Origin: Pontibacter arcticus
GTDB taxonomy: Bacteria > Bacteroidota > Bacteroidia > Cytophagales > Hymenobacteraceae
Reading direction: 5' to 3'
Length of the DNA stretch: 64,000 bases
NCBI RefSeq assembly: GCF_003284895.1
Contig: NZ_QMDV01000002.1
Location: 496,001 to 560,000 of the forward strand
The notes below the pieces were generated by a model. It was not told the DNA's origin. It searched no databases and saw only the letters and a program-made list of their open reading frames with translations. The position numbers and the translations under genes were made by a program. Positions 9,402 to 17,275 of this stretch are shown here, in pieces (position 1 is the stretch's first letter; every line of letters starts with the position of its first letter).

Positions 9402-9453
9402 GCCCTCGCAGCGTGTTTTCACCTGCAAGCGTACAGGACACCAACAAGGGCAT
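9402..9453 (-). repeat. internally deleted copy of the 79-bp double-hairpin repeat
   Basis: GCCCTCGCAGCGTGTTTTCACCTGCAAGC followed by CACCAACAAGGGCA matches the two ends of the 79-bp repeat found whole at 12818, 36457, 39757 and 54211. About 27 bp in the middle, including most of the second hairpin, are missing. It is in the same orientation as the copies at 36457 and 39757. The rest of the 9364-9696 gap holds several AAGTATA motifs and no gene. Confidence 0.7.
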
Positions 9454-9696
9454 GTAGTTACTAACTAAACAGAGTGACTTTAAAGCTTAGGGCTACCTTT
9501 GAGCAAGTATACTTTCAGGTTGATAATTGAACGGCTGCCTGTGATGCTACTTTAAAGTATAAGTCTGTTAGGTTCATTACTAAGCATGAAGTTACACGTA
9601 ATTACAGTTCAGCAATTCAGGAATAAACAAAGTATACGTATACTTGTTAAATTGATGTACATACATTAAATTGAAGTATAAATTAAAATCGACCCC

Positions 9697-10554
9697 ATGC
9701 TCAGAAGTATAAAAAAACTACACAAAGCTATTGCCGCACCGATTGATGACCTGGTAACTTACCGGGCTATCCCCACGCAATCCATCGAATACCTTGATCC
9801 GTTTCTTTTCCTAAATCACCACGGTCCGCAAACTTACGGACCAAACAACAGGGGTTTGCCTTTTGGGCCGCATCCGCACAGGGGCTTCGAAACGCTTACT
9901 TTTATACTTGCCGGTGATATTATGCACCAGGATACAGGCGGCGGACAAAGTGTGATCGAAGCAGGCGGCGTACAATGGATGACAGCGGGCAGCGGCCTGA
10001 TCCATGCTGAAATTTCTTCGGATAAATTCAAGAAAACCGGTGGCCCTTTAGAAATTCTGCAGTTGTGGTTTAACCTGCCGGCCAAGTATAAAATGGTAGC
10101 ACCAACCTACAAAGGCCTTACCAAAGAAGAAATTCCGGTGGTGGAAGAAGACGGAGGCAAGGTAAAAGTGAATGTGGTCTCAGGAAGTTGGGGAGATGTA
10201 CAGGGCGGCATGCAATCGCTGAGCGATATACACATGGCAAGTATAAACCTGGAAGCAGGCGGCAGCTTCACCACAAGTATAGATGCGGCGCGCACCGTAT
10301 TTTTTTATGTGGTAAGTGGGCAAGTGCAGGTAAACAATAAAGTTGTTCCTAAGCTTAACCTGGTGGAGTTCGGGAATGATGGTAATGAAATAAAAGTGGA
10401 GGCTAGTGAAGATGCGGTTATACTTTTAGGACATGCCTTGCCTTATAACGAGCCGGTCGTGAGCCACGGTCCTTTTGTGATGAATACAGAGCAAGAGATC
10501 AGGGAAGCGTTCCGGGATTACCAGTTGGGTAAAATGGGAACATGGGAGGGATGA
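9697..10554 (+). CDS. pirin family protein
   Basis: A 285-residue bicupin of the pirin family. The N-terminal cupin carries the metal-site motifs PFGPHPHRGFETLTFILAG (His-x-His) and QWMTAGSGLIHAE (His, Glu), with the lead-in FLFLNHHGPQTYGPNNRGLP. The C-terminal cupin (about residues 165-280) is less conserved, as usual. Bacterial pirins bind Fe and some have quercetin 2,3-dioxygenase activity; the true substrate here cannot be told. It is cytoplasmic, with no signal peptide. cysM follows 94 nt downstream on the same strand, so the two may be co-transcribed, although no functional link is obvious. Confidence 0.93.
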   Translation: MLRSIKKLHKAIAAPIDDLVTYRAIPTQSIEYLDPFLFLNHHGPQTYGPNNRGLPFGPHPHRGFETLTFILAGDIMHQDTGGGQSVIEAGGVQWMTAGSGLIHAEISSDKFKKTGGPLEILQLWFNLPAKYKMVAPTYKGLTKEEIPVVEEDGGKVKVNVVSGSWGDVQGGMQSLSDIHMASINLEAGGSFTTSIDAARTVFFYVVSGQVQVNNKVVPKLNLVEFGNDGNEIKVEASEDAVILLGHALPYNEPVVSHGPFVMNTEQEIREAFRDYQLGKMGTWEG

Positions 10555-10648
10555 TTATACTTTATAGAACCTATTTGCTGCAAACCTGAGTATAGAGAAG
10601 CTTATTTTAGTAAGTACGCTCTAACCAGTTCACATTTTAACCCATTAC

Positions 10649-11530
10649 ATGAAAAGTTTAGTTGATTTTATTGGCAATACGCCGCTTATCGAACTTAAAA
10701 ATATATCACCCAACCCGGCCGTAAAGCTTTTGGCTAAACTCGAAGGCAATAATCCGGGTGGCAGCGTAAAAGACAGAGCCGCTTATAGCATGATAAAAGG
10801 TGCGCTGGATAGAGGAGAACTAACACCGGGCACTAAACTGATCGAAGCGACCAGCGGTAACACAGGCATTGCCTTGGCGATGATTGCCAATTTGTTTGAC
10901 GTTGAGATTGAACTGGTGATGCCGGCCAGTGCTACCAAAGAACGCGTGTTAACCATGGAAGCTTTTGGTGCCAAAGTTACGCTTACACCAGCCGAAGGCT
11001 CCATGGAAGCTGCCATTGACTATGTTCATCATAAAGTAGCGCAAGGTGGCTATTTGATGCTGAACCAATTTGCAAACCCGGATAATTACGGAGCACACTA
11101 CCAGACAACCGGCCCCGAGATCTGGCGCGATACCCAGGGCACGGTAACACACTTTGTTTCGTCGATGGGCACGACCGGTACCATTATGGGCGTATCGCGT
11201 TACCTGAAAGAACAGAACATTGCCATACAAATTGTAGGAGCACAGCCTGTAGCCGGTTCTCAGATACCGGGCATCCGCCGTTGGCCCGAAGAATATTTAC
11301 CTAAGATTTTTGATAAAAGCAGGGTAGACCAGACCATAGATGTGAGCCAGGCGGAAGCCACCGCCATGACGCGCCGGCTTGCCCGCGAAGAAGGCGTTTT
11401 TGCCGGCATGAGTAGCGGCGGTGCCGTACATGTTGCTACTAAACTGATAGAAAACTTAGAATCTGGAGTAGTGGTTTGTATTATCTGCGATCGCGGAGAC
11501 CGCTACCTTTCTTCTGACCTTTTCGGATAA
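10649..11530 (+). CDS. cysM: cysteine synthase B (O-acetylserine sulfhydrylase family)
   Basis: A 293-residue PLP fold-type II enzyme that makes cysteine from O-acetylserine (or a related donor) and sulfide or thiosulfate. The PLP Lys is in NNPGGSVKDRAA (near residue 42). The substrate loop ATSGNTGIALAM and the phosphate-binding SSMGTTGTIMG are present, and the C-terminus has EEGVFAGMSSGGAVHVA. The short length and the start DFIGNTPLIEL favour CysM over CysK, but the two are not fully separable by eye. A strong terminator follows. It is complete, with no oddities. Confidence 0.92.
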   Translation: MKSLVDFIGNTPLIELKNISPNPAVKLLAKLEGNNPGGSVKDRAAYSMIKGALDRGELTPGTKLIEATSGNTGIALAMIANLFDVEIELVMPASATKERVLTMEAFGAKVTLTPAEGSMEAAIDYVHHKVAQGGYLMLNQFANPDNYGAHYQTTGPEIWRDTQGTVTHFVSSMGTTGTIMGVSRYLKEQNIAIQIVGAQPVAGSQIPGIRRWPEEYLPKIFDKSRVDQTIDVSQAEATAMTRRLAREEGVFAGMSSGGAVHVATKLIENLESGVVVCIICDRGDRYLSSDLFG

Positions 11531-11550
11531 GCAGCTTATACTTTAAAATG

Positions 11551-11588
11551 AAAAATCCCTCTGTACATAAAGCACAGAGGGATTTTTA
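11551..11588. terminator. bidirectional terminator between cysM and rluF
   Basis: AAAAATCCCTCTGT, loop, then ACAGAGGGATTTTT between two convergent genes, with A and T runs on both sides. It should serve both cysM (plus) and the pseudouridine synthase (minus). Confidence 0.88.
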
Positions 11589-11605
11589 TGTATAAAACTA
11601 ACGTG

Positions 11606-12613
11606 TTATCTTTTCTTGGATGCGCCTCGCTGCGGGCCGGAGGAGCGTCCGGAACCACCTTTAGCAGCCCCGCGGCTGCCGGATGCGCTTTTCGATTTGC
11701 TTCTGAAATCGCTGCTTTTACCTGGCTTGGATGTATTACCAAAATCTTTGCTTTTGCCGGAGCTGCTTTTGGTATTGCCTTTCCCGAAAGCACCTGTTTT
11801 ACTGCCTGTTGCTGTTCTGCGCGGTTTAAAAGCATTGCTTCTGGCTGGTTTGTCAGGAGTATTGCTGGCGGCTTTTTTCTTTCCGATTGAGCCTTCCTCC
11901 GTCTTCGTAGATTCGGAAACCATACTATGCAGCACTTCTATTTCAGATTCGGTTAAATAGCGCCACTGGCCCAAAGGCAGTTTGGTAAGCGTGATGTTCA
12001 TGATCCGGATACGCTGCAAGGCCACTACTTCGTAATTTAGCGCTTCGCACATGCGACGTATCTGGCGGTTCATGCCTTGGGTAAGTATGATCCTGAATTT
12101 GAAAGGCGTTTCCTGGGCTACAAAACACTTTTTTGTGTTCACACCAAGTATGGATACGCCGCTTCCCATCTTCGTAATAAAATCCGGGGTAATCGGTTTA
12201 TCAACTGTTACGATGTACTCTTTTTCGTGCTTGTTGCCAGCCCTTAGGATCTTGTTTACAATGTCGCCGTTGTTGGTCAGGAAAATCAGTCCTTCCGAAT
12301 CTTTATCAAGTCTGCCGATCGGGAAGATGCGCTCCGGGTAATTTACAAACCGGATAATGTTATCGCGTTGCGAAAGGTCAGTTGTGGTTTCGATACCGGC
12401 CGGTTTATTCAGCGCAAGGTAAACAGGCTCCACTTCGTTAATATTGATTTGTTTGCCGTCCACCATCACCTTGTCGCGGTTGGTAACTTTGGAGCCAACT
12501 CCCGGAATTTTGCCGTTCACCAGCACACGGCCCTGCTCGATCAGTTTATCGGCTTCGCGACGTGAACAGGTACCGGATTCACTTATAAATTTATTTAATC
12601 GGATGGGTTCCAT
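11606..12613 (-). CDS. rluF: 23S rRNA pseudouridine synthase (RluF type) with basic tail
   Basis: A 335-residue RsuA/RluF-family enzyme that isomerises a uridine in 23S rRNA. An N-terminal S4 RNA-binding domain ([29 protein letters not shown]) is followed by the catalytic domain. The active-site motif [16 protein letters not shown] has the catalytic Asp at about residue 103, and [15 protein letters not shown] is the conserved motif near 180-190. Residues after about 230 form a roughly 105-residue low-complexity Lys/Arg/Ser/Gly tail that is absent from the E. coli enzyme and probably binds rRNA. A paralogue with altered motifs lies directly upstream (12969-13991), so this copy is the likely catalytic one. 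Confidence 0.92.
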   Translation of the reverse strand: MEPIRLNKFISESGTCSRREADKLIEQGRVLVNGKIPGVGSKVTNRDKVMVDGKQININEVEPVYLALNKPAGIETTTDLSQRDNIIRFVNYPERIFPIGRLDKDSEGLIFLTNNGDIVNKILRAGNKHEKEYIVTVDKPITPDFITKMGSGVSILGVNTKKCFVAQETPFKFRIILTQGMNRQIRRMCEALNYEVVALQRIRIMNITLTKLPLGQWRYLTESEIEVLHSMVSESTKTEEGSIGKKKAASNTPDKPARSNAFKPRRTATGSKTGAFGKGNTKSSSGKSKDFGNTSKPGKSSDFRSKSKSASGSRGAAKGGSGRSSGPQRGASKKR

Positions 12614-12781
12614 ATAGGGCGGCTAGCGTGGTAATGATGTGGGAGCAGGAATAATCTGCGAAACAAGTATAAACTCAAAATTACAAAAATCCGGAGACTT
12701 TAGCAGGGAAGTATAACGGATGGTTTTACAAGGATCAGTTAACGAAAACTAAAAGTATAAAACTGATGCTTTTTTAATGAT

Positions 12782-12932
12782 GAAGCTGTTTAGCGTTTTC
12801 AATAATAGTAGCTTAACCTGCCGTTGTTGGTGTTTTCACCGACAACTATACTTTCACTAACAGGAGCTTGCTGGTGAAAACACGCAGCAAGGGCAGCAGT
12901 AATTTATTTATTTAAATTCTTAACAGCCTCAA
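12782..12932 (+). repeat. copy of ~150-bp MITE-like repeat with 79-bp double-hairpin core
   Basis: The core 12818-12896 is exactly 79 bp. Hairpin 1 is GTTGTTGGTG-TTTT-CACCGACAAC, followed by the spacer TATACTTTCAC, and hairpin 2 is TTGCTGGTG-AAAA-CACGCAGCAA; the ends are CTGCC and GGCAG. Flanks begin GCTGTTTAGCGTTTT (12785) and end with the reverse form AACAGCCTCAA near 12932, giving rough outer inverted repeats. It sits between the two pseudouridine synthase genes. Orientation is the same as at 54211 and opposite to 36457 and 39757. Confidence 0.88.
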
Positions 12933-12968
12933 TATGAAAAACTCAGATTTTATACTTTCGTGCAGTAC

Positions 12969-13991
12969 TTATCTTGGTTTTCTGGATGTGTTTTTCGAAG
13001 AAGCACTTCGGTTAGTAGCCGGTTTTGATGCTGTATTTCTGCCCGCCCCTTTCGGCGCATCCTTACTGAACGTTCTTTTGGATTCCGGTTTCGCAGCTGC
13101 GTTTCTGGGAGTGCTTTTAGAAGCGCTTGCGGCACGTTTGCTGTTTACTCTTTCCGTTTTTGATTTGGAAGTGGCAGGTTTTCCAGCTGATCTGTTTTTA
13201 TCGAATGTCTTGGTTCTGGCGGCCAGCTCTCTTCTTCGGGCTTCCGCAAATTCATCCTGGTTTGCTTCCTGCTTGCGGCTGCTTTTACCGGAAACAGTTT
13301 CAATCAAAACATCAATTTCAGGCTGAGACAAGGTACGCCAATGCCCGTTAGCCAGTTTAGCCAGCGATATGTTCTGAATACGGGTGCGCTGCAAATGCAC
13401 CACTTTATACCCCAGCGTTTCGCACAAACTCTTAATATGATGATCAGCATTTGGCTCGAGCAAAATCCTGAACTTTGAAGGGCCTTCTTTGGTAACTGTA
13501 TGTTTGCGTTGTACTTCGCCTGGTTCCGGCGGACCCATATAACTTATCTTATCCAGAAATTCAGGGGTGATCACCTTATCTACTTTCAGGATATATTCTT
13601 TCTGAAGCCTGTTATCGCCTCGCACCAGCTTGCGCACCAACTCCGTATCGTTACTCAGAAAGATAAGACCTTCGCCGTCGCGGTCCAGCTGCCCGATTGG
13701 TTGCAGGGAAGCAGGGTAGTTAAGAGCGCGGATAATGTTATTCTTTACCGAATCGTCTGTTTTGGTAGAAATGCCAGCGGGCTTGTTAAAGGCCAGAAAA
13801 ACCGGAACTTCCTCGCGTACGCGCAGCATCTGGTCATCAATCCGTACTTTATCTTTTGGTGTTACTTTCGTACCGGCATCGGGAAGTTTGTTGTTTACTG
13901 TTACGCGGCCTTCCTCAATCAGCCTATCGGCCTCGCGGCGGGAGCAGAACCCGGTGTCGCTTATAAATTTGTTTAATCTCTTCGGTTCCAT
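12969..13991 (-). CDS. divergent RluF-like paralogue with altered active-site motifs
   Basis: A 340-residue tandem paralogue of the downstream rluF. It has the same layout: S4 domain (RLNKFISDTGFCSRREADRLIEEG), catalytic-type domain, and a basic Ser/Lys/Arg/Ala tail after about residue 235. The fold motifs are kept (FLAFNKPAGI, GEGLIFLSN), and the catalytic-position Asp103 remains. However, the near-invariant Arg before it is Gln (PIGQLDRDGEG against [11 protein letters not shown]). The motif [12 protein letters not shown] of the sister is replaced by ADHHIKSLCETL. Either the substrate changed or the protein binds RNA without catalysis. The frame is fully intact, so it is under selection rather than decaying. 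Confidence 0.85.
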   Translation of the reverse strand: MEPKRLNKFISDTGFCSRREADRLIEEGRVTVNNKLPDAGTKVTPKDKVRIDDQMLRVREEVPVFLAFNKPAGISTKTDDSVKNNIIRALNYPASLQPIGQLDRDGEGLIFLSNDTELVRKLVRGDNRLQKEYILKVDKVITPEFLDKISYMGPPEPGEVQRKHTVTKEGPSKFRILLEPNADHHIKSLCETLGYKVVHLQRTRIQNISLAKLANGHWRTLSQPEIDVLIETVSGKSSRKQEANQDEFAEARRRELAARTKTFDKNRSAGKPATSKSKTERVNSKRAASASKSTPRNAAAKPESKRTFSKDAPKGAGRNTASKPATNRSASSKNTSRKPR

Positions 13992-14122
13992 GTAGTTAGG
14001 GCGCCAGGTATAGTTACTATCCTGTAAATACCTGTTTTAGATGCCGCTGGTTTAATTCAAAAATCAAAATTACGTAAAACCGTTGATTTCTCAACCTGAA
14101 CCCGGTATCTCCTTAAATGAAA

Positions 14123-14149
14123 AGAGGCTGCCTGTTATGGGCAGCCTCT
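14123..14149. terminator. strong hairpin, probable terminator of the M57 protease gene
   Basis: AGAGGCTGCC-TGTTAT-GGGCAGCCTCT lies 32 nt past the protease stop on the minus strand. Only short A/T runs follow, so intrinsic termination is likely but not certain. Confidence 0.65.
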
Positions 14150-14181
14150 GAAAAGGTAAGGTATATTTTTAAAGTATAAGG

Positions 14182-14982
14182 CTAGTATAAGTAACCTAAA
14201 GCAGTTTTATCATTTGTATTGAACGGACGATTCTGCCCGGAACCGATACATGCCAACATCCAGGAGTTTGGATCAGCTGATGCTGGTGTTCCCGGGACCT
14301 GGATAGCACCCACTGTGCTGGCTCCTTCGTTGGTATAACCGCCACCACAAGAGTAGCTTCTGTCCATGTAATCTGTATGGCGGAAACCAATGCAATGGCC
14401 TATCTCATGTGCCAGAATTGTAGCCAGCCAGCTTCTGTTAGGGTTGGTACCAATATGGCGTGTAGCAATTTTAACTTCGTTATGAGGCTGACCAGCAGAA
14501 GTAGGGAAGCCAGCTGAAGCTAGGTACTGTGCATTTTTAGGCGCAGCAACAAGGTTAATAGAAGCACCTGATGTAACACGCTGGAATGTAAGCTGAATTC
14601 CTTCTGCATTATAACGGGCAAGCGCTTCATCTACCGCAGCAACATAAGACGCAGGCAATTTCGGATCAACTGAAACAGTGATTACCCTTGGCAACCCTGT
14701 TACTAAATTTGTGGTGCGGTATTGCTCTGCTTCGCCAACACGCAGTGCCTGCACTTTACCCGCATCCCGCAGATCACTCTCTTTTAATATAATATCACCC
14801 TCAACCAGGTAACCCCCTTCAGCACGTTGTACATTTTGTGTACTGAAACCCATTGTTTTTATGGCGTTTATCGTTTGCTCAGATATTTCACTGCTGCTGG
14901 TAACTTCTTCTTCATTCTGGCAGGATGTAAGGCTGAATGATGCTGCCATAAAGGCAAATACAAGTACACGGTTAAATTTCAT
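14182..14982 (-). CDS. M57-type zinc metalloprotease lipoprotein
   Basis: A 266-residue exported protease. The signal peptide MKFNRVLVFAFMAASFSLTSC has a lipobox Cys at residue 21. The zincin motif HEIGHCIGFRH (about residues 192-202) is of the HExxHxxGxxH metzincin form, and the HEIGH spelling is that of the peptidase M57 family described from myxobacteria. A later SWML could be the Met-turn. Conserved N-terminal features are YLVEGDIIL and a YRTTNLV segment typical of these Bacteroidota proteins. It is likely anchored in the outer membrane and active on extracellular protein. The 360 bp upstream (14983-15345) are AT-rich and show no gene. A stable hairpin follows the stop. Confidence 0.88.
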   Translation of the reverse strand: MKFNRVLVFAFMAASFSLTSCQNEEEVTSSSEISEQTINAIKTMGFSTQNVQRAEGGYLVEGDIILKESDLRDAGKVQALRVGEAEQYRTTNLVTGLPRVITVSVDPKLPASYVAAVDEALARYNAEGIQLTFQRVTSGASINLVAAPKNAQYLASAGFPTSAGQPHNEVKIATRHIGTNPNRSWLATILAHEIGHCIGFRHTDYMDRSYSCGGGYTNEGASTVGAIQVPGTPASADPNSWMLACIGSGQNRPFNTNDKTALGYLY

Positions 14983-15345
14983 CTGTTTTAAGGTTTAGGG
15001 TTTCACATTTGTTCAATGTAGCAATAAATATGGGTAGTAAAAAAATATTAACTAATTATTAATCAGGATATTATAAAATATTAACCACTATCCAGCTATA
15101 CTTCTGCTTTATTGGTACAGGAGACAATGTTTCTTCTGAAAAAGAATAGAAGAAATGATTTTAAAAATTTTAAGTGCAATAGATGAGGTTGGTAAATTAG
15201 ATAGGGGATTTAACGAAGTCAGATAACATAGGTTGCACGTAAAATGGGTAATAATGAGAAACATAGCTAAGAGAAATCTGGAAATTATGAAAACGGAGAT
15301 GAGGCAAATCAATATCACACGGTGCTCTGCTGGATTTTCCAAATA

Positions 15346-15378
15346 AAATAGCCACTACCCGCAAGGCAGTGGCTATTT
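15346..15378. terminator. hairpin terminator of the MauG-type gene
   Basis: AAATAGCCACT, a loop of 11 nt, then AGTGGCTATTT, 24 nt beyond the stop of the minus-strand cytochrome c peroxidase gene. The A/T flanks support termination. Confidence 0.8.
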
Positions 15379-15401
15379 ATAGAGTACTAGTAAACTTCTA
15401 A

Positions 15402-17192
15402 TTAATTGGCATAGGTATCGTCTGTGAGCGTCTGCAGAAAGGCAATAATGGCTTGTATCTCGTCCTCGCGCAGGTTAAGCGGATCAGAAGGAAGTGTCTG
15501 GTTTTCCAGTATCAGCCCCATGCCAGCGGCGCCTCCTTTGTTATAGAAGTCCATTACCTGTTCCAAACCAGTATAAGCACCGTTGTGCATGTAAGGTGCG
15601 GTTTTAGCTATGTTTCGCACAGTTGGCGTCTTAAAAGAGTAACAGAGTTCGGCCAGCTGGTTCTGGACATACCGCCCTTCATCAGCATCTAGCTTGGGCA
15701 AAGCTGCGTTTGGGTTTTGCAGTACACCAATTACTTCCCCTTCGGTATTGTTAAAGGCAGGGGCAGCTGTGCCGTTAAATACAGGCATAAAATGGCAGGT
15801 ACCACATTTGGCTTTGCCCATAAATAAGTTAAATCCTTTCACCTCTTCTACTGATAAAAGCTCTTTTTCTCCGCGCATGTGCCTGTCGAACCTGGAGTTG
15901 AAGGGGGCCAACGACCTTACATAACTGGCCAGTGCTATCATAACGTGCTTTGGCGTTACTTCCGCCTTTATTTCCGGAAAAGCCTCCTGGAAAGCCTGCA
16001 AATAGTTTTGCTGTCGGTTCAGTCGGTTGGCAGCTTCCGTTACCGAACCATGCATTTCCTCTTTATTCAGAATAACCGCTTCTGCCTGGCTCTCCAGGGA
16101 AGTCGCACGCATGTCATAAAACTGGGCATGTTGCAGACCGGCATAAAGCAGGGTGGGTGCATTGCGCTGCACAACTTTACCTGCCTCTATGGCAGCGCTT
16201 TTTGGCATACCATCTGTAAAAGCCAGCTCTGGTCTGTGGCAGGTTCCGCAGGTACGTGTGCCACCCGCTACCACCGGATCAAAGAATAACATTTTACCTA
16301 ACTTTATTTTAGCAGGAGTGGCCTGAGCTTCTGAGGATCCGGCAAAATAATTTATGTTTACAGCATCCTGATCAAAGAGGGTAGTGGCTATGGGGTTTAG
16401 AACAGATTGTGCATCTGCTGCTGGAATGTTTAGCTCTGTCTGCCAGTTTGTTAAGGATCGTGTAATAGGGTTTGCAAAACGCATGATAAATGCCATCCTA
16501 TCGAAGCTATCGAAATTATGCTGCTGCGAAGTATAAACGATGGCTTCGTATAACAACTTTTCCAGTTCCGGATTTTCTCCAAAAAAGCTTAGCACTTCTT
16601 TAACAGCTGTTAATGCTACAGATGCTTCCTGAATGCCGGTAGCTGCAAGCGGTGTGTCAAATCCTGCCATTCCCAGAACCATGATCCGGTAGATTTCCTG
16701 TTTGCAGGCACTCAGCAGATGCGCTTCTGTAAATTCTGTACTTTCCAGCACATTGCGGGCGCGACCAAGTATGGAAATGAATTTTTTAATTTCCCGCACC
16801 AGCTCTTTGCGGTTACTTTCTTCATAAACCGGATACAAGTGTTCTTCTATCACCTGCAAGCCGGATGGCTCAAACGTTTTTGTTTCTTCTACTTCAATCT
16901 CAGGCAGCGCCGCACCATTCAGTTCTTTACTTGCAGTAGGGGCATAATATTCTGTAAAGAGCTCTACCTGCTTATAAGCCATCCGCGTTTCAGCAAATGC
17001 TATACGAATAGAGTCTGAAGGACCAGCACTCGCAAGGCGCAGCAACTTGTGTTCGGCAATATGAGCTAAGGTATCCATTTCGGCCAGCACATAAGTTTTC
17101 GCTTTTTGCGAAGGGGTGAGAGGGGCATCGGGCGTGCAACACAGCAAGATTAAATTCAAAAGAACTGCAGCGGTAAGTATAAACTTTTTCAT
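15402..17192 (-). CDS. di-haem cytochrome c peroxidase (MauG/CcpA family) fused to imelysin-like domain
   Basis: A 596-residue exported lipoprotein (MKKFILTAAVLLNLILLCC). Residues about 25-270 are helical, with EVEETKTFEPSGLQVIEEHLYP and repeated conserved helices as in the imelysin/EfeO-like fold. Residues about 290-590 are a di-haem peroxidase with two CxxCH sites, RTCGTCHRPELAFTDG (Cys315, Cys318, His319) and KCGTCHFMP (Cys463, Cys466, His467), plus FKTPTVRNIAKTAPYMHNGAY. Such proteins reduce peroxide or carry out MauG-like oxidation in the periplasm. The fusion suggests metal or haem capture next to redox chemistry. It lies 83 nt downstream of the PhoX-like gene; a terminator-like hairpin sits between, so linkage may be partial. 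Confidence 0.88.
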   Translation of the reverse strand: MKKFILTAAVLLNLILLCCTPDAPLTPSQKAKTYVLAEMDTLAHIAEHKLLRLASAGPSDSIRIAFAETRMAYKQVELFTEYYAPTASKELNGAALPEIEVEETKTFEPSGLQVIEEHLYPVYEESNRKELVREIKKFISILGRARNVLESTEFTEAHLLSACKQEIYRIMVLGMAGFDTPLAATGIQEASVALTAVKEVLSFFGENPELEKLLYEAIVYTSQQHNFDSFDRMAFIMRFANPITRSLTNWQTELNIPAADAQSVLNPIATTLFDQDAVNINYFAGSSEAQATPAKIKLGKMLFFDPVVAGGTRTCGTCHRPELAFTDGMPKSAAIEAGKVVQRNAPTLLYAGLQHAQFYDMRATSLESQAEAVILNKEEMHGSVTEAANRLNRQQNYLQAFQEAFPEIKAEVTPKHVMIALASYVRSLAPFNSRFDRHMRGEKELLSVEEVKGFNLFMGKAKCGTCHFMPVFNGTAAPAFNNTEGEVIGVLQNPNAALPKLDADEGRYVQNQLAELCYSFKTPTVRNIAKTAPYMHNGAYTGLEQVMDFYNKGGAAGMGLILENQTLPSDPLNLREDEIQAIIAFLQTLTDDTYAN

Positions 17193-17214
17193 TGAGGCAA
17201 ATCAATTAAACCAG

Positions 17215-17252
17215 AAAGCAAAGCCCTCCCGAGACCGGTAAGGCTTTGCTTT
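17215..17252. terminator. terminator after the PhoX-like gene
   Basis: AAAGCAAAGCC, a 15-nt loop, then GGCTTTGCTTT (17215-17225 and 17241-17251), placed 24 nt beyond the PhoX-like stop on the minus strand. It may attenuate rather than separate transcription from the downstream peroxidase gene. Confidence 0.75.
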
Positions 17253-17275
17253 GATAACGGGTATGAAGTATGAAA

